Origin: an uncultured Pelagibacteraceae bacterium | Lineage (GTDB): Bacteria > Pseudomonadota > Alphaproteobacteria > Pelagibacterales > Pelagibacteraceae | Direction: 5' to 3' | Length of the DNA stretch: 54,588 nt | NCBI GenBank assembly: GCA_902588585.1 | Contig: CACIPQ010000007.1 | Span: forward strand, 1 to 54,588 | Shown: in pieces, positions 17,461 through 24,741 of the stretch | Position numbering within the stretch: position 1 is the first letter of the stretch | Layout of the letters: each line of letters begins with the position of its first letter | Made by a program: the position numbers and the translations under genes | The notes under the pieces: generated by a model | Told to the model about the DNA's origin: nothing | What the model saw: only the letters and a program-made list of their open reading frames with translations | Database searches by the model: none

Positions 17461-18080
17461 TAGAATTACTTACAGCAAACACCCCAAACGGAAAAAAAAT
17501 TTCAATAATGTTAGAAGAGATACAATTTGAATATAAGGTTACAAAAGTAAACATCAATAAAGGCGAACAATTTAATCCCAAATTTAGAGCAATAAGTCCT
17601 TTTAGTAAAATTCCAGTGATTATCGATCATGAAGATAAAGTTTCTGTTTTCGAGTCTGGAGCAATATTAATGTATTTAGGAGAAAAGAGTGGAAAATTTT
17701 ATCCGGAAAAAAATAAAGGTTTAATAATTCAGTGGCTAATGGGACAAATGGCTTATGTTGGACCAATGTTAGGTCAACACCATCAATTTCATCATTACAA
17801 TCCTGGAAAAAGTAATTGGGGAGAAGAAAGATATTTGAAAATAGCAAAAACTATTTATAAAGATTTGGACGAAAGATTAGAAAAAAGTAAATTTTTAGCA
17901 GGAGACTATTCAATAGCTGATATTGCAACTTTTCCATGGATTGCCCGTCATGAATGGCACGATGTTGGTTTAAAAAATTTTAAAAACCTATCAAGATGGT
18001 ACGAAGAAATTTCAAGTAGGGAAGCGGTAATTAAAGGTTTTGATCTTTTAAAAAGAGACGAACAAATACCAAAAATTTAA
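17457..18080 (+). CDS. Nu-class glutathione S-transferase-like disulfide reductase
   Basis: 207 aa with GTG start at 17457 overlapping the FNR stop (GTGA). The N-terminus NTPNGKK puts Thr9 and Asn11 at the positions of the Thr and Asn that replace the catalytic Tyr/Ser/Cys in E. coli YfcG/YghU-type (Nu-class) proteins. It has an N-terminal thioredoxin fold with PFSKIPVI (cis-proline) and SGAILMYL, then a helical C-terminal domain. The family reduces glutathione disulfides or organic peroxides. Placement behind ferredoxin and FNR suggests a small thiol/redox module. It converges on dksA with a 4-base stop overlap (TTAA). Confidence 0.9.
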   Translation: MIELLTANTPNGKKISIMLEEIQFEYKVTKVNINKGEQFNPKFRAISPFSKIPVIIDHEDKVSVFESGAILMYLGEKSGKFYPEKNKGLIIQWLMGQMAYVGPMLGQHHQFHHYNPGKSNWGEERYLKIAKTIYKDLDERLEKSKFLAGDYSIADIATFPWIARHEWHDVGLKNFKNLSRWYEEISSREAVIKGFDLLKRDEQIPKI

Positions 18081-18499
18081 CTTTCAATGTAAATTTTTTC
18101 TTCTTGTTCATGTCTTTCTTGGGCTTGAATACTTAAAGTTGCTATAGGTCTAGCGATCAATCTTTTAAGTCCTATAGGTTCTCCAGTTTCTTCACAGTAT
18201 CCGTAAGTATCACTTTTAATTCTTCTTAAGGCTGCATCTATTTTATTTACCAATTTTCTTCTTCTATTAGACGCTCTCATCTCAACAGTTTTTTCTGTGT
18301 AAGAAGAAGCTTGATCAACAATGTCCGCAGATGAGCTATTGTCATCGAGAGTACTTAGAACAGCACTATTATTATTTGATTTAACAATTTCTTTTCTCCA
18401 GGCAATAAGTTTTTCAGTGAAAAACTTTCTGTGCTTTGCACACATATATTTTTCTTTATTACTTGGAATGTATTTTTTTTTAACAGGCTTTTTAACCAT
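18077..18499 (-). CDS. dksA: DksA/TraR-family RNA polymerase-binding regulator without a zinc site
   Basis: 140 aa. The coiled-coil tip carries Asp59-x2-Asp62-x-Ala64 (DIVDQA), the DxxDxA signature that reaches into the RNA-polymerase secondary channel. The globular part reads YGYCEETGEPIG then IARPIATLSIQAQ: relative to the four zinc cysteines of E. coli DksA only Cys102 remains, the others being Thr105, Ser123 and Ala126. So it should not bind zinc; this resembles other alphaproteobacterial DksA proteins. The lysine-rich N-terminus (MVKKPVKKK) is ordinary. It likely mediates stringent-type control with ppGpp. Confidence 0.93.
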   Translation of the reverse strand: MVKKPVKKKYIPSNKEKYMCAKHRKFFTEKLIAWRKEIVKSNNNSAVLSTLDDNSSSADIVDQASSYTEKTVEMRASNRRRKLVNKIDAALRRIKSDTYGYCEETGEPIGLKRLIARPIATLSIQAQERHEQEEKIYIES

Positions 18500-18574
18500 A
18501 TTTTGAACTTGGGGAGTATATAAACGTTTATATTGCTGTCAATATAATTTAAGTTAGCAATATATGTAAATTTT

Positions 18575-19939
18575 ATGACAAAAAATACTTCTAAAATATT
18601 TTTTTTGTTTCTAATTATTCACTTATTTGTCTGGACTCTGATTCCTTCTTTAACAAATGTTAATTTGCCGCTTGATACTATAGAGGCTTTAGCATGGGGA
18701 AGTAATCTGGATTGGGGGTTTAATAAACATCCTCCCATGAGTGCTTTCGCTGTTGAATTATTTTATCAAATATTTGGAAGCCAAGATTGGGCATATTATT
18801 TTTTAAGCCAAATATTTGTCATATTAGCTTTTTTTGTTGTTTGGATACTTTCTAAAGAGTTTTTTAAAAATGAAAATTACTGTTTAATTTCAGTATTACT
18901 TCTTGAAGGAATTTATTTTTATAATTTCACAAGCCCCGAGTTTAACGTAAATATAAGCCAATTACCTTTTTGGGCTTTATCAGTTTTGTTTGCCTGGAAA
19001 GGATTTAAAGATAATAAAACTTCTGATTGGTTGTTATTTGGTTTATTTGCAGGACTGGGTATTCTATCTAAATATTTGTTTATTTATCTGCTTATCGCAA
19101 TGGATGTATTTTTTATTTATATGATTATTAAAAAACAAATTAACTTCAAAAGTCTTATTTCCTTATTGCCTTTTTTCTTAATTTTATTTCCTCATTTGGT
19201 TTGGTTAATAGAAAACGATTATATTACAATTACTTATGGTCTTCACAGAACCGGAACAGGTGACCAAAATATCTTAGACCACTTTTTACACCCTATTATA
19301 TTTTTAGGAAAACAAATTGGAATACTTATACCTTTTTTTGCAATGTTTTTGTTCGCACTTTCAAAATTTAAAACCAAATTTAATTTTAAAGATAAAAAAC
19401 TGTTATTCTTATTAGCCATTAATATTATCCCAATTATTTTGATGTTTTTAACTTCATTGATAATGGGCGTTAAAATCAGAACAATGTGGATGACACCTTT
19501 TTATTTATTTTTTGGTTTGCTTCTTGTTTATTTATTTCAAAAAAGAATTGATTTAAAAAAGATCAATAAATTCGTTACAATATTTTTACTTTTATTTATT
19601 CTTTCTCCAATGACCTATTTATATGTATCCATAACAAAAACAGATAAAAGAACAGATTATCCTGGAAAAGAAATAGCAAGATTAGTCGAGAATAGATGGT
19701 ACAAGAATTTTTCAAATGAAATAGGGATAGTAGTTGGTGACGAATGGTTCGGAGGTAATTTATCTTACCATCTAAGTTCAAGACCAAAATGGTTTAATAA
19801 ACTTGATAAAAATTTTGAAAATCTTGGCAAACAAGGCGGTGTAATTTACACTGGGAATCCTAAAGTTTTGAAAGAAATATGTCCTGGGGTCTTTGGAACA
19901 ATTAGACCGATAGGTATATGTATGATTGGAAGTAAATGA
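18575..19939 (+). CDS. GT39-family membrane glycosyltransferase (ArnT/PMT-like)
   Basis: 454 aa with about 10-12 hydrophobic helices. The first outside loop carries Asp34 and Glu37 (LPLDTIEALAWG) followed by NKHPPMSA, the usual acidic and HPP pattern of lipid-linked-sugar transferases (PMT_2). These enzymes move a sugar from a polyprenyl-phosphate donor to lipid A, glycan or protein on the periplasmic side. The next gene, overlapping by 4 bases, is a GT2 synthase with membrane helices that could make that lipid-linked donor. Acceptor and sugar are not readable from sequence. Confidence 0.85.
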   Translation: MTKNTSKIFFLFLIIHLFVWTLIPSLTNVNLPLDTIEALAWGSNLDWGFNKHPPMSAFAVELFYQIFGSQDWAYYFLSQIFVILAFFVVWILSKEFFKNENYCLISVLLLEGIYFYNFTSPEFNVNISQLPFWALSVLFAWKGFKDNKTSDWLLFGLFAGLGILSKYLFIYLLIAMDVFFIYMIIKKQINFKSLISLLPFFLILFPHLVWLIENDYITITYGLHRTGTGDQNILDHFLHPIIFLGKQIGILIPFFAMFLFALSKFKTKFNFKDKKLLFLLAINIIPIILMFLTSLIMGVKIRTMWMTPFYLFFGLLLVYLFQKRIDLKKINKFVTIFLLLFILSPMTYLYVSITKTDKRTDYPGKEIARLVENRWYKNFSNEIGIVVGDEWFGGNLSYHLSSRPKWFNKLDKNFENLGKQGGVIYTGNPKVLKEICPGVFGTIRPIGICMIGSK

Positions 19940-20811
19940 AAAAATTTAAAATTTTAATACCAGTTTACAATGACTGGGAATCTTTAATTAAACTTCTGAA
20001 TGAAGTTAACAAAGAAGTTCAAGACATAGCAAAAGTAGAGTTTCACTGTATAGTAGTAAATGATGCTTCCACAGCCAAACCTCCAGAAATTAAAGTTCCA
20101 AAAAACATTAGAACCTTACAAATTATAAATATGAAACAGAACAAAGGACATGCCAGATGCAACGCATTTGCTATAAGATATTTTTCTAAAAATGATGATT
20201 TTGACCATTTAATAGTAATGGATGGCGATGGCGAGGATAGGCCAATAGAAATAAAAATGTTGGTGGAAAAAGCTTTATCAGATGAAAACACATCTGTTGT
20301 TGCTAAAAGAATTAAAAGATCAGAAGGTTTTCTCTTTCAAATGTTATATCAAATACACAAAATCATCACTTTAATTTTTACAGGAAAAAATATTAACTTT
20401 GGGAATTATACCTGCTTAACAAAAAGTGATATAAAAGTTTTATCGACAAAAGAGAGTTTGTGGAGCAGCTTTTCAGGTTCAGTAAAAAAACATATCTTAA
20501 AATTAAATACAATTAATTCTATCAGAGGAGAAAGATACTTTGGTCCTTCAAAAATGTCTTTATTTAATCTCGGAATTCATTCCTTATCAATTATTGCTGT
20601 TTTTAAATTTTTTGTTTTTATAAGATCAATTATTTTAGCATTAATCATTTACTACTTTAGAGATCATATTGGATTTTTACTTTTTGTAATTAGCATAACT
20701 TTACTTGTTGTTTTTAACTGCTTAATTTACCTTGTTTCATTTAGGGAAAATAAAAAAGATTTCTTAAATTCAGTAGAAAATATGGGAGACACAAAAAGCT
20801 ATACACACTAA
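19936..20811 (+). CDS. GT2 family glycosyltransferase (polyprenyl-phosphate sugar synthase-like)
   Basis: 291 aa. GT-A fold at the N-terminus with IPVYNDWESL and VVNDAS, and metal/nucleotide site VMDGDGEDRP near residue ~98; two hydrophobic helices close the C-terminus (about residues 210-265), as in ArnC/DPM1-type enzymes. The ATG overlaps the GT39 stop by 4 bases, so the two are translationally coupled. The likely role is transfer of a nucleotide sugar to a lipid carrier for use by the GT39 partner. Confidence 0.87.
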   Translation: MKKFKILIPVYNDWESLIKLLNEVNKEVQDIAKVEFHCIVVNDASTAKPPEIKVPKNIRTLQIINMKQNKGHARCNAFAIRYFSKNDDFDHLIVMDGDGEDRPIEIKMLVEKALSDENTSVVAKRIKRSEGFLFQMLYQIHKIITLIFTGKNINFGNYTCLTKSDIKVLSTKESLWSSFSGSVKKHILKLNTINSIRGERYFGPSKMSLFNLGIHSLSIIAVFKFFVFIRSIILALIIYYFRDHIGFLLFVISITLLVVFNCLIYLVSFRENKKDFLNSVENMGDTKSYTH

Positions 20812-20836
20812 AAGGTTGTATTTTGAGTCTGTATTG

Positions 20837-20859
20837 GAATCAAAAGTGAATCAAAACGT
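20837..20859 (+). repeat. imperfect tandem repeat upstream of the GFA gene
   Basis: Two adjoining copies, GAATCAAAAGT (20837-20847) and GAATCAAAACGT (20848-20859), in the 118-bp gap between the GT2 gene and the GFA gene. This gap holds no other gene that I can see. The repeat lies ~70 bases before the next start codon and could be a regulator site, but it is short. Confidence 0.3.
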
Positions 20860-20929
20860 GAACATTGAAAAAATACATGCATTTTATGTGGATATCTTTT
20901 AATAAGTTAGCTGGAAGGATGTTCAAGCC

Positions 20930-21295
20930 ATGAAAAAATTAACATGTCACTGTGGTGGTGTAGAAGCTGAAATAAAAGTTCCAGAAAGTGGTTTTAAAAA
21001 GGTTATGAGGTGTAATTGTTCTTTGTGCAAAAGAAAAGGATACATAATTGGTGTAATTGGCCCAGATGATTTTAAAATTGTTAAAGGAGAAAATCTTTTA
21101 AAGCTTTACCAATACTATACAAAAACAGCAAAACATTATTTTTGTTCTGTTTGTGGTATTCATACACACAATAGGCCAAGAATTGATCCAAAAATTTATG
21201 GAATAAACATAGCATGCGTTGAAGGTGTAAAACCATTTGATCTTAAAAATATTCCTGTTAACGATGGTGAAAACCATCCCCATGATAAAAAGTGA
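20930..21295 (+). CDS. GFA (CENP-V/GFA) domain zinc protein
   Basis: 121 aa. The paired cysteine pattern of the GFA fold is complete: Cys6-x-Cys8, Cys28-x-Cys30-x2-Cys33, and Cys72-x2-Cys75, which hold structural and glutathione-associated zinc ions. The family is named after a proposed formaldehyde-glutathione adduct enzyme, but most members have no proven activity. In a C1-oxidising organism a formaldehyde link is attractive but unproven. The last 14 bases overlap the start of the glycerate-kinase gene. Confidence 0.9.
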   Translation: MKKLTCHCGGVEAEIKVPESGFKKVMRCNCSLCKRKGYIIGVIGPDDFKIVKGENLLKLYQYYTKTAKHYFCSVCGIHTHNRPRIDPKIYGINIACVEGVKPFDLKNIPVNDGENHPHDKK

Positions 21296-22172
21296 TTATT
21301 TAAAATTCTTAAAAAAACAGGAAGTAGTCGGCAAGCCTATTGTCGATAAAATTGGAAAGTTAAATAATTTTTATTTACCGCTCTCAGAGTGGCTTTATTC
21401 AATATATAAAAAAGATAAAAAAATCAAAATTATAGGTTTGTCAGGAGGGCAAGGAGCTGGAAAAAGTACTATTACGGGAATTCTAAAATTTATTTTAAAA
21501 AGAAAATATGGATTAAATCTTTGTGTTTTTTCTATAGATGATTTTTACAAAACAAAAGCAGAGAGAAAAAAAATGTCAAAAAAAATCCATCCTTTATTTT
21601 TAACAAGGGGTGTACCAGGGACACATGACATCAATTTAATAAACAAAACATTTAAAAAATTGAAAAAACAAAAATTTAGAACCGTATCAATTCCAAAGTT
21701 TGATAAATCAATAGATGACAGGTTTAAAAAAAACAAATGGCAAAAAATAAAAAAACCTCCAAATCTAGTTATTTTTGAAGGCTGGTGTGTTGGAGCAAGG
21801 CATCAAAAAAATGGTGAGCTTAAAAAACCTCTTAATTCAATCGAAAGAAAACATGACGCAGACCTGATTTGGAGAAGAACGGTAAATAATTCATTAAAAA
21901 ACCAGTATAAAAAACTTTTCAATAAAATTGATAGACTGGTATATTTGAAAGCACCTGACTTTAGTAATATATTTAAATGGCGTATGCTTCAGGAACAAAA
22001 AATGAAATTGACATCAAAAAGTAAAAAGACTATGTCCAAACCTCAGATAAGAGAGTTTATTATGTATTATGAAAGAATAACTAAGCACATGATGAAAAAT
22101 TTTTCAAAAATATCAGACTTGACTGTTTTTTTAGATAAAAGTCATAGATCAAAAAAAATCAAATTTTATTAA
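21282..22172 (+). CDS. D-glycerate 3-kinase-like P-loop kinase
   Basis: 296 aa from the ATG at 21282 (MIKSDYLKFL); an earlier in-frame ATG at 21237 would deepen the overlap with the GFA gene and has no support. P-loop GGQGAGKS at residues 55-62, then FSIDDFYKTKAER and RGVPGTHDINL, and IFEGWCVGARHQ, all characteristic of the plant/YggC-type glycerate kinase group related to phosphoribulokinase-like enzymes. It would make 3-phosphoglycerate from glycerate, feeding glycolate/glyoxylate carbon into glycolysis. It is 1 base from the TolC-family gene. Confidence 0.82.
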   Translation: MIKSDYLKFLKKQEVVGKPIVDKIGKLNNFYLPLSEWLYSIYKKDKKIKIIGLSGGQGAGKSTITGILKFILKRKYGLNLCVFSIDDFYKTKAERKKMSKKIHPLFLTRGVPGTHDINLINKTFKKLKKQKFRTVSIPKFDKSIDDRFKKNKWQKIKKPPNLVIFEGWCVGARHQKNGELKKPLNSIERKHDADLIWRRTVNNSLKNQYKKLFNKIDRLVYLKAPDFSNIFKWRMLQEQKMKLTSKSKKTMSKPQIREFIMYYERITKHMMKNFSKISDLTVFLDKSHRSKKIKFY

Positions 22173-22173
22173 A

Positions 22174-23463
22174 ATGCTAAAAAAAATTTTACTATTGATA
22201 ATATTTTTTTTGTTTAGCAATAATCTTTTTGCTCAAGATTTACTCAAAATTTTATCTGAAGCTTTTCAAAATAATTCAAAACTTAATGCAGAAAGAGCAA
22301 GTCTTAATGCAGTAAAAGAAGAAGTCAGTATTTCTAGGGGAGATTTTTTACCATCTGTAACTTTATCTGGAAATATATCCAGCCAAGAAGATACAGGCAG
22401 AACTAACCAATCTGGAGAATCTCTTACAAACATTAATTCAACTCCTGAAACAAGGTCTGTATTAATAGAGCAAAAGATTTTTGATGGATTTGGTAATTAT
22501 AATAATTTAAAAAAATCGAAACTTGAATTCGAATATGCAAAATTTGAACTAAACAAGCTTGAACAAGAAGTTATATTGAGTGCTGCAAAGGCCTACTACA
22601 ACCTGGCTTATAGTTTTAAAAATTTAGAATTTAATCAGTCAAATTTCGAACTATTCGAAAGACAAGTTGAAAGTGACAGGTCTAGATTAGAAAGAGGTGA
22701 AATTAGTCTTACAGACTTTGCACAATCAGAATCTTCTTTGGCAGGGGCACAGGCTAAGCTAATTACAGCTGGGAATGAACTTATTTCAGGAAAAAAAAAT
22801 TTTCAAAAGATAATTGGTTCGAAGGTCCCAGAAGAAATAAACCTTGCTTTTTTACCTGATTTAAGAATACCAAGCAGCTTGCAGACCGCTACATCTATTT
22901 CAGAACAAATTAATCCGCGTTTAAATTTAGCAAAAATAGATCTAGAGATAGCTAAAAAGGATCTTTTTGTAGCCAGGGGAGATCTAGCTCCATCAGCATC
23001 AATATCTTACGAAAAAAAGAAAAACTATGATTTAAGTACTACCGTAGATCAAAGAGAACAAGAAGAAGTAAAAGCAACTGTTAAATGGCCTATCTTTAAA
23101 GGGGGTAAAAACATCTCTTCTGTAAAAAAAGCAAGATTTAAAGTTGAAGAAAAGCAGCTTATTTTTGACGATGTATTTTCTCAAGTACAAATAGATACAG
23201 CAAATGCTTGGACTACCTATAATTCTTCAAAAGGTGTTTTAGAGGCCACTACGGCCCAATTAAAAGCAGCAGAAATAGCTAATGAGGGAATTACTCTCGA
23301 ATATGATACGGGAAACAAAAGGACCATACTTGAAGTAATTCAATCTAGAACCTTGTTGTTAGACGCAAGAACAAGCTATGCAAAAGCGCAAAAAGACTTT
23401 GCAATAGCCCAGTTCAATTTACTAGCTTCTATTGGCGATCTTTACTTAGATAATATCAAATAA
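22174..23463 (+). CDS. TolC-family outer membrane channel protein
   Basis: 429 aa with a signal peptide (residues ~1-20, ending LFAQ). The body has two long heptad-like coiled-coil halves separated by barrel segments, e.g. SRGDFLPSVTLSGN and ARGDLAPSASISYEKK, the repeated TolC pattern. It should form a trimeric outer-membrane duct for type I secretion or RND efflux. No ABC or adaptor gene is next to it, so the inner-membrane partner lies elsewhere. It begins 1 base after the kinase gene. Confidence 0.92.
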   Translation: MLKKILLLIIFFLFSNNLFAQDLLKILSEAFQNNSKLNAERASLNAVKEEVSISRGDFLPSVTLSGNISSQEDTGRTNQSGESLTNINSTPETRSVLIEQKIFDGFGNYNNLKKSKLEFEYAKFELNKLEQEVILSAAKAYYNLAYSFKNLEFNQSNFELFERQVESDRSRLERGEISLTDFAQSESSLAGAQAKLITAGNELISGKKNFQKIIGSKVPEEINLAFLPDLRIPSSLQTATSISEQINPRLNLAKIDLEIAKKDLFVARGDLAPSASISYEKKKNYDLSTTVDQREQEEVKATVKWPIFKGGKNISSVKKARFKVEEKQLIFDDVFSQVQIDTANAWTTYNSSKGVLEATTAQLKAAEIANEGITLEYDTGNKRTILEVIQSRTLLLDARTSYAKAQKDFAIAQFNLLASIGDLYLDNIK

Positions 23464-23466
23464 ATC

Positions 23467-23494
23467 TTTACACTATTTTAAGATTGATTAAAAG
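23467..23494 (+). promoter_or_regulatory. candidate recA promoter
   Basis: TTTACA (23467-23472, 5/6 to the -35 consensus), 16 bases, then TAAAAG (23489-23494, 4/6 to the -10 consensus). It lies between the TolC-family stop and the recA start. This is a consensus match by eye only. Confidence 0.35.
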
Positions 23495-23512
23495 AACAAA
23501 ATGTGTACATTT

Positions 23513-23525
23513 GAATCATTGATTC
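23513..23525 (+). promoter_or_regulatory. perfect palindrome before recA
   Basis: GAATCATTGATTC is a perfect 6+1+6 inverted repeat 24 bases before the recA ATG, downstream of the candidate promoter. It could be an operator. A nearby GAAC-N7-GTAC (23494-23508) differs by one base from the alphaproteobacterial LexA box GAAC-N7-GAAC; I treat that as suggestive only. Confidence 0.3.
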
Positions 23526-23549
23526 GTAATTAAAAAAAAGGAAAAAAAT

Positions 23550-24641
23550 ATGACTAAGAACAATTTGAAAGTAGTTAAATCAGACTCTAAGAAGGAACAA
23601 GAAATCAAAGAGAAAAATAAAGCTCTAAACGCTGCCATTAGCCAAATAGACGATAACTTTGGTAAAGGCTCCGTGATGCGTCTAGGTCAACAAAAAGCCA
23701 TGGATGTCGAGTCTATATCCACTGGGTCTTTAAGTTTAGATCTGGCACTTGGAATTGGCGGATTACCCAAAGGAAGAGTTGTAGAAATTTATGGTCCAGA
23801 ATCATCTGGAAAAACAACATTAGCTTTACAGGTTGTTGCAGAAGCTCAAAAGACCGGTGGTATTTGTGGTTTTGTTGATGCCGAACACGCTTTAGATCCA
23901 GTATACGCAAAGAAATTAGGTGTCAAAACTGACGAGCTTTTAATTTCGCAACCAGATACTGGTGAACAAGCATTAGAAATCGCTGATACGCTGATTAAAT
24001 CAGGGTCATTATCAGTTATAGTAATCGACTCAGTTGCGGCACTAACTCCAAAAGCAGAATTAGAAGGCGAAATGGGAGACCATCATGTTGGCTTACAATC
24101 TAGATTGATGAGTCAAGCTCTTAGAAAACTAACTGGTTCGATAGCAAAATCAAACACAATGGTTATTTTTATTAACCAAATCAGAATGAAAATTGGTGTT
24201 ATGTTTGGTAATCCTGAAACTACATCAGGTGGAAACGCACTTAAGTTTTATTCATCAGTTCGAATGGATATAAGAAGAATAGGAGCCATTAAAGAAAAAG
24301 ACCAGATTATTGGTAACAGCACTAGAGTTAAAGTTGTTAAGAATAAAGTGGCCCCACCATTCAAAATGGTTGAATTTGATCTAATGTATGGAAAAGGGAT
24401 TAGCAAATCAGGTGAATTAATAGATCTCGGTTCCAAAGCAGAAATAGTTGAAAAATCTGGTGCTTGGTATGCCTACAAAGGTCAAAAAATAGGCCAAGGA
24501 AGAGAAAATGCTAAAATTTATTTAGAGCAAAATCCAAAAATTGCTCAAGAAATCGAAGCAGCTATAAGAACAAAAGCTGGCTTAATTTCAAAAAAGATTG
24601 AAGGGAATCCAACCCCTAAAGAAAAAGAAACAGAAAAATAA
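23550..24641 (+). CDS. recA: recombinase RecA
   Basis: 363 aa. Walker [10 protein letters not shown] near residue 87, Walker [13 protein letters not shown], loop L1/L2 segments including [20 protein letters not shown] and [19 protein letters not shown]. It catalyses strand exchange in recombination repair. The N-terminus has a ~20-residue charged extension. Transcribed alone: promoter-like and palindromic elements precede it, and a strong hairpin terminator follows 21 bases after the stop. Confidence 0.98.
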   Translation: MTKNNLKVVKSDSKKEQEIKEKNKALNAAISQIDDNFGKGSVMRLGQQKAMDVESISTGSLSLDLALGIGGLPKGRVVEIYGPESSGKTTLALQVVAEAQKTGGICGFVDAEHALDPVYAKKLGVKTDELLISQPDTGEQALEIADTLIKSGSLSVIVIDSVAALTPKAELEGEMGDHHVGLQSRLMSQALRKLTGSIAKSNTMVIFINQIRMKIGVMFGNPETTSGGNALKFYSSVRMDIRRIGAIKEKDQIIGNSTRVKVVKNKVAPPFKMVEFDLMYGKGISKSGELIDLGSKAEIVEKSGAWYAYKGQKIGQGRENAKIYLEQNPKIAQEIEAAIRTKAGLISKKIEGNPTPKEKETEK

Positions 24642-24662
24642 CCGTTTTTCATCATACTCTCT

Positions 24663-24696
24663 ACACGAAAGGTGCCCCCGCACCTTTCGTGTATTT
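24663..24696 (+). terminator. hairpin terminator after recA
   Basis: A perfect 13-bp stem ACACGAAAGGTGC (24663-24675) / GCACCTTTCGTGT (24680-24692) with a CCCC loop, followed by ATTTTC. The stem is very strong; the T-tract is short. It separates recA from alaS. Confidence 0.88.
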
Positions 24697-24741
24697 TCTA
24701 GCATATAGACAATAAATAAAATATCTGTATTTAATAGCTAT

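Noticed and set aside
20812-20929. tRNA or small RNA gene in the gap
   Set aside because: No cloverleaf, TTC-loop or CCA end; no hairpin with a T-tract.
20930-21295. Calling the GFA protein a formaldehyde-detoxifying enzyme
   Set aside because: The activity implied by the family name is not established for most members; only the domain is claimed.
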